Of a DNA stretch of 64,000 nucleotides, positions 25,574 through 34,356 are shown piece after piece. The number at the start of each line of letters is the position of its first letter. The first letter of the stretch is position 1. The notes under the pieces were generated by a model. That model saw only the letters and a list, made by a program, of their open reading frames with translations, did not search any database and was not told the DNA's origin. The stretch lies in NCBI GenBank assembly GCA_963839475.1, contig CAWIVH010000012.1, positions 310,001-374,000 on the forward strand. The letters are read 5' to 3'. This stretch comes from CAWIVH01 sp963839475. GTDB lineage: Bacteria > Acidobacteriota > UBA6911. A program made the position numbers and the translations under genes.

Positions 25574-26191
25574 TCAAGACCTTGCCCGGCTTGCGTTCCC
25601 CTTCCGGCGCCTCAGGGCAGACTCGATCAGAAGCGGCGAAAACGGCAGGCCCATCAGTTCCCGTGCGAAACTATGGGCAGCCAGCTCAGTCTTCCTGCCC
25701 CATGAAGCCTGGGAAAACAGGTGATACAACTCGTGTGCCACTACAATATTTTCAACCGTGTCAAACCATGATCCCTTCAGATCGGGCACCCCGCCCCATT
25801 CCTCCAGCCCCGCGGAAGCTTCAGCGACGGCATTCCGATAGAGCACGATCCGAGGCGGCCTGCGATAGCACTCGCCGAGGAAAACGAGGTTTCCGACAGC
25901 GGAGCTGGATTCTTCCCGGCAAACCTGAATATTCCATCGACCGGCCAAATCGCTTGCGAAATAAGGATGCGGGCAAGAGAATAAGGAACGGGCCAGTTTC
26001 CGGGCAGACAAACAGATATCGGATGCTTCACCTTCACTGATGCCGAAATGTCGCACGTAGAGGGTTTGATCTTTTTGGGCAAAGATACGGTAACTCGACG
26101 AAGAAGGAAAATCACACAGACAGATTGCATCAATGCCTTCGCGGTCTTCGAGGCCTTCGTGTTTCAATAAGCGATTTATCATTTGGGACAT
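25574..26191 (-). CDS. Uncharacterised protein with HExxH zinc-metallopeptidase-like motif
   Basis: The 205-residue protein has no signal peptide. A HELYH motif in VENIVVAHELYHLFSQ is followed 15-20 residues later by ELAAHSFARELM, so a third ligand (Glu or His) is available, as in gluzincin-like or SprT-like folds. I do not recognise the family. Its start overlaps the 3' end of the hydantoinase/oxoprolinase gene by 13 bp on the same strand, suggesting coupled expression as the last gene of that operon. It could be an intact small metalloprotease or a DNA/peptide-binding relative. Confidence 0.65.
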   Translation of the reverse strand: MSQMINRLLKHEGLEDREGIDAICLCDFPSSSSYRIFAQKDQTLYVRHFGISEGEASDICLSARKLARSLFSCPHPYFASDLAGRWNIQVCREESSSAVGNLVFLGECYRRPPRIVLYRNAVAEASAGLEEWGGVPDLKGSWFDTVENIVVAHELYHLFSQASWGRKTELAAHSFARELMGLPFSPLLIESALRRRKGNASRARS

Positions 26192-28347
26192 ATCAGCACA
26201 ACCATCGGGGTTGCGGAATCCAGCGATTTCAGCTCCACGCGAACCAGTGCCAGCACCTGGGAAACATCCGCCAAACCGGAAAAATTCGCAATTCTCCCGC
26301 CATAAAGCACAAACACATCCGGTATAGCCCTGCCCGCATCGCCATAGTCGGTTTGAGCCTCAACGGATCGCTCCAATACCTTCTCGATTTGCGCCGGCGT
26401 GCAGGTTTGAATTTCAGCATTCCCGCGCTGGAGGCGGACTACGCCCGTGCGGTCGACCACGCGCACGTGATGCTGAAACGACCTGAGCAGACCGAACATC
26501 GAACGTGATTCCGACCTTCCGCTGAACACCAGGAAATTGCCGGCCTCCGCTGCCAGTCGAACCGACCCCTCATCGAGCCGCATCGACTTGGCGGCGGACG
26601 CACGGCACGTTTCCATCCCGCCGGGAGCACCTTGCGGTTCGCGCATCTTCATTTCGGTGGCGCCGACCGCAATGGCGCGCACAACGCTGCGCCGCTTGTC
26701 GACTTCAACTTCGACTTCCACCGTGCCGGCAGCCGCTCCCGAAGCTACCGCAGCTTCCACCGCTTCACGGCGAACCCGGAGGATATCCCCCGGCTTGGGA
26801 TCCACTATGTTGCGCTCGACGACATCGCGAATCATCGCCATCGCCACCCCAAGGGGTGATATGACCTCGGCGTTGCGCGCAATGCGGAAATCCAGGTGAA
26901 GCATCCGGGCCAGGTACGGCACAATCGAGGCGGCGCCGCCGCCACCTCCCACCAGCACGGCGTGCAGGCGGTCCAGATTGTATTCGACGATCAGTTCTTC
27001 GATCACGCGGCTGATTTTTCTTCCCGCCAGCATCAGCATCCGCTCGGCCAGTTCTTCGGGGGTTTGCGATCCTCCGGACAAAACCTGCGCCAGACGGCCG
27101 AATGCGAGCCTTGCCGATTCTGCATTTCCAAAAGCGAAATTTTCGCGGCGAACCAGCCCGAGCAGGTTGGCGGCGCAGGTTGTGGTGAGGGCAAAGCGGC
27201 GTCCCTGCTGCGTTTCCAGAACGGCATGGTCCGCGACATCGTCGGCGGATGGCCTTATGAAACGGATGGATCCGTCGCGGATCTCGGCAGGATCGGCAAA
27301 ACAGGAGTAGCCGAGGCCGGCAATGTGTGCGCTGCGGGGCCCGACATCCATGATCCGTGCCGGCTTGCCCTCCGCGTGCTCCACCCGGAGCATGCTGCCT
27401 CCTGCGACCCCGAGCGTGCGAACATCGAGCGTGTTCAGGTACATGCGATGGCCGCTGAGCCGCGCCGGCCGCATCGCCGGGCTCCCGTCGCGGATCACGG
27501 AAATGTCCGTGCTCGTCCCGCCCACCTCGAGAAAAATTCCGTCTGACACGCGTTCGTGCATCAAAGCGCCGGCAATGCCGGCTGCCGGCCCCGAGAGCAT
27601 GGTCAGAATGGGGCGCCGGTGGACTTCATCGACGCTCATCACGCCTCCGTCTGAGCGCATGATCATAAGGGGGGCATGGATTCCGGCTGAGCGCACGCAC
27701 CTGTCGGTCATGGTGGCGGTGTCGATCATTTTGGGCAGGATCGCCGCATTGATCACAGCGGTGCGGGTGCGAACCCGCAGTCCGTACAGGCTGCTCACCT
27801 CATGCCCGGCGGTGCCGAGCATCCCTGATTCGCGGGCGATCTCAACCACGCGTTTCTCGCCGCCGTTTTTGTCGACTCCAAAGGCCTCGCTGGCCACAAC
27901 AACATCCACTCCTTCACCTTTCAGCTGGCGCACCGCACCTTGGAGAAGGCTGTCATCGTCGCCGCGCCCGAACCGGACAAAGCGATGTTTCGCATTCAGG
28001 CTTTTCGCCGCTGTGAGGGGCACCGGCGGAACCGCAGTCGCGCGGCGCGCCAGAAGTGCATCGAGGCCGCCTCCCATTCCCACGATCCCCACCTTCGCCA
28101 CATCCCCTTCCAGCAGCGCGTTGGTGGCCTGCGTGGTGCTGTGCGCAATGAAGCCGATCTGGCCGGGCTCCAGGGAAAACTTGTGCAAAGCCTCCTCCAG
28201 GGCCCGCACGATACCCAGAGCCACCCCTTCACGCGCCGAATGCGTAGTAGGGATCTTGAGCTGCCCGACAATTTCATTGGTTTCATTGTGAATGACGACG
28301 ACATCGGTAAAGGTCCCGCCGACATCGATCCCAACACGGACTTTCAT
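26179..28347 (-). CDS. Hydantoinase/oxoprolinase family protein (N-methylhydantoinase A-like, HyuA)
   Basis: Using the ATG at 28347 (722 residues) the protein starts MKVRVGIDVGGTFTDVVVIH, the classic ASKHA nucleotide-binding opening of HyuA. Also visible are the FIAHSTTQATNALLEGDVAKVG block, the TMLSGPAAGIAGALMH phosphate-binding segment, LEVGGTSTDISVIRDG, and the VLVGGGGGAASIVPYLARML element. These ATP-dependent enzymes open hydantoin or 5-oxoproline rings or carboxylate ketones. No HyuB-type partner is adjacent, so the substrate is open. A transporter gene lies 16 bp upstream and the HExxH gene overlaps downstream. Confidence 0.83.
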   Translation of the reverse strand: MKVRVGIDVGGTFTDVVVIHNETNEIVGQLKIPTTHSAREGVALGIVRALEEALHKFSLEPGQIGFIAHSTTQATNALLEGDVAKVGIVGMGGGLDALLARRATAVPPVPLTAAKSLNAKHRFVRFGRGDDDSLLQGAVRQLKGEGVDVVVASEAFGVDKNGGEKRVVEIARESGMLGTAGHEVSSLYGLRVRTRTAVINAAILPKMIDTATMTDRCVRSAGIHAPLMIMRSDGGVMSVDEVHRRPILTMLSGPAAGIAGALMHERVSDGIFLEVGGTSTDISVIRDGSPAMRPARLSGHRMYLNTLDVRTLGVAGGSMLRVEHAEGKPARIMDVGPRSAHIAGLGYSCFADPAEIRDGSIRFIRPSADDVADHAVLETQQGRRFALTTTCAANLLGLVRRENFAFGNAESARLAFGRLAQVLSGGSQTPEELAERMLMLAGRKISRVIEELIVEYNLDRLHAVLVGGGGGAASIVPYLARMLHLDFRIARNAEVISPLGVAMAMIRDVVERNIVDPKPGDILRVRREAVEAAVASGAAAGTVEVEVEVDKRRSVVRAIAVGATEMKMREPQGAPGGMETCRASAAKSMRLDEGSVRLAAEAGNFLVFSGRSESRSMFGLLRSFQHHVRVVDRTGVVRLQRGNAEIQTCTPAQIEKVLERSVEAQTDYGDAGRAIPDVFVLYGGRIANFSGLADVSQVLALVRVELKSLDSATPMVVLICPK

Positions 28348-28363
28348 GCGCTCACGCACCGTT

Positions 28364-29629
28364 TCAAAGATACAAAAAACTGGCCAGGATCAGGCTCGCA
28401 AAACAGACAACCACCTGATAGATCAGGGTCGCACCCGTGATTTCCTCCACCCGGATGCCGGTGTAATTTGCCACCCAGACATTGTGGGTGTTCGTCGGGT
28501 CGCAGACATTCTGAACCTGCACTACGCTCATCACCGCCGCGAGCAGCGCCATAGGCGGCAGAAGGCCGAGGGACCCGATCAGCGTGTAGACTCCGATGCC
28601 GATCCCATAGGGATTCAGAGGCCCGCGGTATAAACAAAGCGGCGAGAGCAATCCGAAGAACAGGACAAACGCCGGGCGGACTTTGAATGGAATAGATTGA
28701 ACCAGGGGGCGGAGAGAGCTTTCCACATCGGGCAAGGTGGTTACATTCAGCAGCATGCCGATGCCGATCATCAGAATGACCGCGGGCGCCACATCTTCCA
28801 GTCCCTTGACCGCAGCACTGGAAAGCTGGCGAGCTATTTCCCGCGGGCGGGTCAGCAAAACCCCGATGAGGGCGCCGGCAAGAAAAGCCGGCACCACCTG
28901 CCAGCGCAGGAAAATATGAAGCACCAGGGGAAGAATCGGGATCAGCAGCGCCAGCAGGGGGACCTCTCTGCGGGGAGACGCTGCCTCTTCACTTTCCTGC
29001 AAGGATACCGCCCATGCGCCGTATTGCGCCATCCGCCGCGAAGAAACTGCCAGGAAGACCGCCACCGCAAGCAGGTCAACTGCTGCAAGAGCACCTGCAA
29101 ATCCTTTGATAGCTTGGGGATCCAGGTTCAACGCCTTTTGATAGAATCCCCACATCCCGATATTGAAAATAAAGCCGAGCGCATAAGCCAGGATGAAGAG
29201 AATGCCTGCCAGCTTACGCGGAATGCCGATGCTCATCATGATGGGGAGGGCAAGGCTGCCGACCATGATGATCGCGCCAAGGCCGAAGAGCGTCGTGAAC
29301 AGAAGCGCCACGGCTGCCATCAGCGCCATAGCGACGGCCATCGGCCGGTCCCCTCCAAACTCGGCCGCGCGCTTGATAATAGCCTCGGCGATCCCGGTCT
29401 GGATCACCACACGTCCGAGCAATGAGCCGGCGATCACCATCATGCAGGCATCCGCGAGACGGGTCGATCCCGCAGCCAGCACGTGATCGAGGATGCGGAT
29501 CAGCGGCGTACCGGCCACCACGGCAACCAGAACCGCCATGGCCGGAACCGCCAGAATGGCCGGGACTTTACGCGTAAACATCAGCGCGGCGAAAAGCAGG
29601 AAAATCAGGATTATGGCAGCGGCTGTCAT
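28364..29629 (-). CDS. Polytopic transporter of the ion-transporter superfamily (GntP/CitMHS/DcuC-like)
   Basis: The 421-residue protein is almost entirely hydrophobic, with about 11-12 helices. Typical features are an N-terminal ILAVPAMAVLVAVVAGTPL repeat, the AGSLLGRVVIQTGIAEAI segment, and GLGAIIMVGSLALPIM. The C-terminal VQVQNVCDPTNTHNVW loop resembles the substrate loop of organic-anion transporters. It lies between the FAD oxidoreductase and the hydantoinase gene on the same strand and probably imports that pathway's substrate. GGAGGA precedes the ATG. The exact family (GntP, CitMHS or DcuC) is uncertain. Confidence 0.7.
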   Translation of the reverse strand: MTAAAIILIFLLFAALMFTRKVPAILAVPAMAVLVAVVAGTPLIRILDHVLAAGSTRLADACMMVIAGSLLGRVVIQTGIAEAIIKRAAEFGGDRPMAVAMALMAAVALLFTTLFGLGAIIMVGSLALPIMMSIGIPRKLAGILFILAYALGFIFNIGMWGFYQKALNLDPQAIKGFAGALAAVDLLAVAVFLAVSSRRMAQYGAWAVSLQESEEAASPRREVPLLALLIPILPLVLHIFLRWQVVPAFLAGALIGVLLTRPREIARQLSSAAVKGLEDVAPAVILMIGIGMLLNVTTLPDVESSLRPLVQSIPFKVRPAFVLFFGLLSPLCLYRGPLNPYGIGIGVYTLIGSLGLLPPMALLAAVMSVVQVQNVCDPTNTHNVWVANYTGIRVEEITGATLIYQVVVCFASLILASFLYL

Positions 29630-29658
29630 ACTCCTCCATTCAGTCTATCGGGACGGCA

Positions 29659-29726
29659 GCCAGTTTTTTAGCGAAACTCCATATTCACGCAACCTGGAGT
29701 TTTCGAATTTCGCGATAAAAACTGGC
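29659..29726. repeat. Two-part inverted repeat in transporter/oxidoreductase intergenic gap
   Basis: GCCAGTTTTT (29659-29668) pairs with AAAAACTGGC (29717-29726), and inside it AAACTCCA (29674-29681) pairs with TGGAGTTT (29695-29702). The outer arm touches the oxidoreductase stop codon. It could attenuate transcription between the two genes; there is no terminal U-run, so it is not a standard terminator. Confidence 0.7.
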
Positions 29727-31351
29727 TACATGGCGTGGATGTGAGGATCCCCTTCGCTCAGCACGAGGTCCGGCGGCCAATGCAACTCGACCCCGGCTAA
29801 CTCCAATTCCTTCTGGAATCGCGATAACAGCCTTTTGCTCTCTCGCACTGCCGTGGGCGGCACCTTTTCACGCAGGCAGAAAGCCGCCAGGGCCCCCGCC
29901 GCTTCGCCGATATTCCATTCCACCGGATGCACCCGATAGCAGCCATTGGTTATATGCGTGGTCCCGATATTTTTCGCAGCGGGCAAAAGGTTCACTACCC
30001 GCTCCGGGATGAGCGCGCCCAGCGGGATTTGAAAAGGCAGCGACTCCACATCGATGTAATTGTTGCCGCCGGTCGACGGGTGTAAATCAATCCTATAATA
30101 GCCGATCCCCACGGTATCTTCGAAATGCCGCGCTTGAGTTTTCCCCGGCCTGCAGGCCGCAGCCACATCCTGCTCCCGGACTGTAAACCTCGCGCGGATT
30201 CGCCTGGATTCCCGGATATAGGGCTGCATCGCGAGACCGTCGGGCGTTCCTGTGACATCGGGGCGCAGGCGAAGCCCGGGCCAACCCGACCCGCCATCCG
30301 GCCGGGGGGCTTCGGTCTGCAGCCAATGCATGGCAGAAAGGCTGAGCTGCCGAGCCTCCTGAATCCTATGATCTTTTTCCTCCGGAGTGCAATTGCAGAT
30401 CGGCGCTCCAAGATAATCGATCATAGGCCAGTTCACGAGACAGATATCGCTGGAAAATGCGCCGGCCTCAAAGTTGAAACGGTCCAGAATCCGGCGATAG
30501 GTCCAAAGTCCGGCAAAGGCGCGGCTCTCCTCACCATGCGGATCGAAGCGATATCGCACGGCCTGAAGCGTGCGCGGATTCAAGCCCGACCAATCCAGCA
30601 ACGGACCCGGCCAGGGCGGCCGTAGCGGGGGAACGTAGGATCGCCAGAATGGATACTGAGCGGGACGGTCAATAATATGATTCTGCCCCTGGAAGTAGTC
30701 CATAACGAAACAAATGGAAAAAGCTTGCATATTATCGGGCTGGGCGGTCTCGGGCGCGGAAGGCTCGCCGGTTTCCCGGCTGGATTCCGAACCCGTCACA
30801 TATTCGGTCCCGGTCAGAGGCAACAGGTCGCCCAGTTCGGTCGCATCGAGAAAATATCGGGCCCGCACACCGTGCACTATGCCTTCGCGCAGATCCTGCA
30901 GGGAGACGTGGTCCACTCGATCGCCGGCGGCGGACTCAGCGGCCAGGATGCGATGCTGGCGCCAGATCCGCAATAGGCCCCGCGACTCGGCGGATTTCAG
31001 CATGTTCTCCAGCACCAGGAGTGCAACCTTCGGCTCGTGGCAAAGGGGAGAGACCCAGCCGTTTCCAGGATTGAAATGCGTCTTTAGCCTCGCTGCGGGG
31101 GTAACGGGATAATGCTCGCGGTAGTGGACCCGGACCGCCTCCCTGAAGCGCCGATAGGAAGTCGTACAACCGAACCGCTCGATCCACCCATGCTCATCCG
31201 GGGGCACTGCCTGCGAGGTCAGCTGCCCGCCAATCCATGCGGATTCCTCCGCCAGGACCACTGTGCAGCCCGCACGTGTAGCCGCCAAAGCCGCGGCACA
31301 CCCTCCCACTCCTCCGCCGGCAATCAGGATATCCGCATCGAAAGCAACCAT
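29726..31351 (-). CDS. FAD-dependent oxidoreductase
   Basis: The 541-residue protein opens with a Rossmann dinucleotide-binding motif (DILIAGGGVGGCAAALAATRAG) and an acidic residue closing the second strand. SAWIGGQLTSQAVPPDEH follows, as in the FAD-dependent oxidoreductase family that includes many sugar- and amino-acid-catabolism enzymes. The C-terminal part (PAAKNIGTTHITNGCYRVHP, WNIGEAAGALAAFCL) is the matching second FAD-contact region. There is no signal peptide. It starts 1 bp after the stop of the DUF4127 gene on the same strand, so the two are one operon. Substrate unknown. Confidence 0.83.
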   Translation of the reverse strand: MVAFDADILIAGGGVGGCAAALAATRAGCTVVLAEESAWIGGQLTSQAVPPDEHGWIERFGCTTSYRRFREAVRVHYREHYPVTPAARLKTHFNPGNGWVSPLCHEPKVALLVLENMLKSAESRGLLRIWRQHRILAAESAAGDRVDHVSLQDLREGIVHGVRARYFLDATELGDLLPLTGTEYVTGSESSRETGEPSAPETAQPDNMQAFSICFVMDYFQGQNHIIDRPAQYPFWRSYVPPLRPPWPGPLLDWSGLNPRTLQAVRYRFDPHGEESRAFAGLWTYRRILDRFNFEAGAFSSDICLVNWPMIDYLGAPICNCTPEEKDHRIQEARQLSLSAMHWLQTEAPRPDGGSGWPGLRLRPDVTGTPDGLAMQPYIRESRRIRARFTVREQDVAAACRPGKTQARHFEDTVGIGYYRIDLHPSTGGNNYIDVESLPFQIPLGALIPERVVNLLPAAKNIGTTHITNGCYRVHPVEWNIGEAAGALAAFCLREKVPPTAVRESKRLLSRFQKELELAGVELHWPPDLVLSEGDPHIHAM

Positions 31352-33055
31352 CTATTTCTGTCCTGCAACCATCTGTTGTGTTTCCATGGCGTAGCGGAGA
31401 GTCACTTCGAAGGTCCTCGGCCAGGGCAGGTATATCGAAATGTCTCGGAGGTTGGCGATCTTCAGGAAGTGCCGGGGCAGCTTCTCGTTCAGGTTATAGG
31501 TCTGTCCTTTGAAATGGCGGGCGTGAAAATCCTCCACTAGCGGCCGAAGCCTTTTGCCGATGTCCCGGCTTACACGATCGTAGATTTCCTTTGTGAACTC
31601 ATCGGTCGGAGTATTTGCATCTTCGCGCAGCTCGCGGTTCACCTGCAGCCGTACGATATCATGATAGAGATAGTCGCCTGAGAAGCGATTTAGCAGGAAT
31701 TCCAGGTGGGCGGTCAGGGAACGGGCAGCCTGGTCCGGGTCGGAGCCGAAACGCTTCACCGCGAGAATGCGCATATTGGCATGCGGGATGGCTGTACCCA
31801 GCGTGTTTCCCGCCGTATTCCACGCCGCGTAGCCGGTGAACCGGTCCACCAGGGCTTCAGCCTCGATCGAAGCCATCAACCGTTCGTCCGCCCCGCTATA
31901 GTGCGGCGCCGGAAACAGTACATCGGCCAGGCAGGCAGGTTGTCCGGCTTTCAAAGAATCTATCAGCTCCCTGCGAAATTCGGAGAACTCGGATTCGGTC
32001 GCCCCCGGGGCATTGACAAACAGGGTGTAGTCGGCCGAGCGGCGCTCGGGAACCATGGTGGCCCCCGCTGCTGAAATCTGGCTCTCCACCGTAAACTGGA
32101 GAGGATGATCTTCATAAGGGGCTATGATTGTTTTCCCTTTTTCAGAGGAAAAAACGACGGCCACCCGGATCTTCTGTTTGAATTTTTCGAGGATGGCACG
32201 GCTGACCAATGAAAGCGATCCTTCGTCAGCCCCGTTGTAAATGGGCACATCCGCCTCAAGCCCCGAAGATTTAATCTTTTCATTGATCGCCAGCTGGTCC
32301 TTCCGGTGGAGGCCGAAGACTCGCGCATCATCCTGGAGAAAAACCAAGGCATCGACGATCTTCTGGCGCCGCAGCTCCACCATGGAAAGATGGATTTCCA
32401 GGTCGCGTTTTCGGGCGGCAAGATAATCTTCAATAATCGAAGGATCGAGCTTTGCCTTGAGTGCCGAGAGTTCCGACAAAAGCGCCGGATCACCGGTCCG
32501 GGGAGCCTGGTCGGACAGTTCCGACCAGCGGGCAAGGTCGTCGCGCCATGGGCGGCTGGCGGCATCGGCGGTCGGAGCCACTCGCATCAGGACGTTGAAG
32601 GCATACACGGGAACCCGTGGATGGGCTTTTTTGAGCCAGCGGAAGAGTTCCAAACGGCGATTGGCTTCCTCAAGCGTGGTTTTGGCGGAGCGGGAGGCGA
32701 TGAGACCACCGTAGCAAAGCATGTCGACGGAAATGACGACGGCGTCGGTCTTCGAGTAATCCTGGCGTCTGAGCCAGTCCCCGATGAGCCTGGCATCCCC
32801 CGGACGGGTGAACCGGCCCAACATGGTATCCGGAGGCATCACGATTTCGCTGTCTCCAATAGCCCCGATCATCTGGGCAAACTGGGCGACCGCGGGACGG
32901 TCATCCATTGGAAGCAGAATGATTCTTCCCGCCCGCTGGGGCCGCGACTGAGGGTTCGAGCCGGCTCCGGCAAAGGCGACGGCGATCAGGACCAGAAAAA
33001 ACATTCGCGCCGGACGGTGGCTTAGCGGCTTGCGTTGCATAAGTAGATCATACAT
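31352..33055 (-). CDS. Exported DUF4127-family protein
   Basis: From the ATG at 33055 the product is 567 residues. A hydrophobic signal (RMFFLVLIAVAFAGAG) is followed by the conserved DUF4127 opening GRIILLPMDDRPAVAQF, then MPPDTMLGRFTRPGDARLIGDWL, VISVDMLCYGGLIASR and a C-terminal AWNTAGNTLGTAIPHA block. DUF4127 proteins are widespread in Firmicutes and some environmental phyla and have no proven function. Position upstream of an FAD oxidoreductase, transporter and hydantoinase suggests a role in the same pathway. Start choice (33055 versus 33040) is uncertain because neither has a good ribosome-binding site. Confidence 0.8.
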   Translation of the reverse strand: MYDLLMQRKPLSHRPARMFFLVLIAVAFAGAGSNPQSRPQRAGRIILLPMDDRPAVAQFAQMIGAIGDSEIVMPPDTMLGRFTRPGDARLIGDWLRRQDYSKTDAVVISVDMLCYGGLIASRSAKTTLEEANRRLELFRWLKKAHPRVPVYAFNVLMRVAPTADAASRPWRDDLARWSELSDQAPRTGDPALLSELSALKAKLDPSIIEDYLAARKRDLEIHLSMVELRRQKIVDALVFLQDDARVFGLHRKDQLAINEKIKSSGLEADVPIYNGADEGSLSLVSRAILEKFKQKIRVAVVFSSEKGKTIIAPYEDHPLQFTVESQISAAGATMVPERRSADYTLFVNAPGATESEFSEFRRELIDSLKAGQPACLADVLFPAPHYSGADERLMASIEAEALVDRFTGYAAWNTAGNTLGTAIPHANMRILAVKRFGSDPDQAARSLTAHLEFLLNRFSGDYLYHDIVRLQVNRELREDANTPTDEFTKEIYDRVSRDIGKRLRPLVEDFHARHFKGQTYNLNEKLPRHFLKIANLRDISIYLPWPRTFEVTLRYAMETQQMVAGQK

Positions 33056-33218
33056 AGCGCCATTATCGCTCGAGCGAACAGGCACTCCAATCGATTTCAC
33101 TATGTTTTGATGACGCCCAAAAACCGAAAAACAGAGGCCTCGAAGATCGCTAGGCCGACAGTGAATCAAGGCCAGTTCCGGTCATACAGTGATACACTCA
33201 GGGAAAAAGAGAGGGCCT

Positions 33219-34253
33219 ATGAAAAGAAAAGTCAGCCGCCGCAATTTCGTCCACTCCATGCTCGTTTCGTCTGCCGTCTTGGGGAAAGCAAGGAAGAGTC
33301 GTGCGCAAAAAAACAAACGGGACGCTCTGCTTGGCATGCCAGGTAAAAACATGAAGCAGGAGTATATACCCGCCGCGTTTTTCATCCATTTCGACAAATC
33401 CTGCCACTTTGGCGAACCCGCGGTGAAGAAGCATCTCGAATATTTCAGGTTCACCGGAATGGATTTCGTCAAAATCCAGTATGAGCGCACTTTTCCGGTA
33501 GTGCCGGCGATAAAGAAACCCGCGGACTGGAAGAACATGCCCCACTACAAGCTCGATTTCTATGAGCCGATGCTAGCGGCAGTGAAGGGACTGGTCCGCG
33601 AGGCGAAAAAGGAAGCCCTTGTCGTGATGACACTCTACTCCCCATTCATGTGTGCCGGTCATACGGCTGGACTGGATGCACTATCGGCCCATCTTAGCGA
33701 AAACCCGGAAGCGGTGAAAAAAGGGCTGGAGATCATTACCGACAGCCTTATGCTTTTCGTAAAAGAGTGTATCGCCCTGGGGGTGGATGGCTTTTATGCT
33801 TCAACCCAGGGTGGTGAAGAGGGCCGGTTCAAAGATCCGCGCATTTTCACCCGGTACATCAAGCCCTTCGACCTGGTTCCCATGACCGAAATGAAGCGGT
33901 CCTGCGCCTTCAACATCCTGCATGTATGTGATTACAACGGGCCCTATTCCACCCTGGCGCCTTACCTGGATTACCCCGGTCATGTGGTCAACTGCAACCC
34001 GAAGCTCACAACCGGCACTGTCTCCTGGAGAGAAGTGGCACGGATGTTCGGCAGGCCATGCATGGGAGGGATGGACAGGCACGGAATCATGGCTTCCGGC
34101 GGAAAAAGCGAAATCGAAGCCGCGGTTCGCCAGGCATTGAGCCAGGCTCCCGCTCCATTCATCCTGGGCGCCGACTGCACCCTGCCCGGCGATATCAAAT
34201 GGGAGAACATCAAAATCGCGATTGAGGCCTGCCACAACTTCACACGCGGATGA
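33219..34253 (+). CDS. URO-D-like protein with twin-arginine export signal
   Basis: The ATG at 33219 (AGAGAGG upstream) gives 344 residues. The N-terminus KRKVSRRNFVHSMLVSSAVLG is a Tat signal, after which a TIM-barrel URO-D-like domain follows (FFIHFDKSCHFGEPAV, FRFTGMDFVKIQYE, GVDGFYASTQGGEEG, ILHVCDYNGPYSTLAPYL, HVVNCNPK, GRPCMGGMDRHGI). The HVCD segment occupies the place of the metal-binding His-Cys of corrinoid methyltransferases. Export of a URO-D homologue is unusual and suggests a folded, cofactor-loaded periplasmic enzyme. It lies 103 bp before a Tat-exported Gfo/Idh/MocA oxidoreductase. Confidence 0.75.
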   Translation: MKRKVSRRNFVHSMLVSSAVLGKARKSRAQKNKRDALLGMPGKNMKQEYIPAAFFIHFDKSCHFGEPAVKKHLEYFRFTGMDFVKIQYERTFPVVPAIKKPADWKNMPHYKLDFYEPMLAAVKGLVREAKKEALVVMTLYSPFMCAGHTAGLDALSAHLSENPEAVKKGLEIITDSLMLFVKECIALGVDGFYASTQGGEEGRFKDPRIFTRYIKPFDLVPMTEMKRSCAFNILHVCDYNGPYSTLAPYLDYPGHVVNCNPKLTTGTVSWREVARMFGRPCMGGMDRHGIMASGGKSEIEAAVRQALSQAPAPFILGADCTLPGDIKWENIKIAIEACHNFTRG

Positions 34254-34356
34254 AGCTTGATCCATTCTATTCTTGTTGGAAATCCACCCTGAGCGCTGGT
34301 AGTGTGGACTTTCTTGAAAGGCACAAACCACCAACCCTGGATAAAGGTATAAAACC

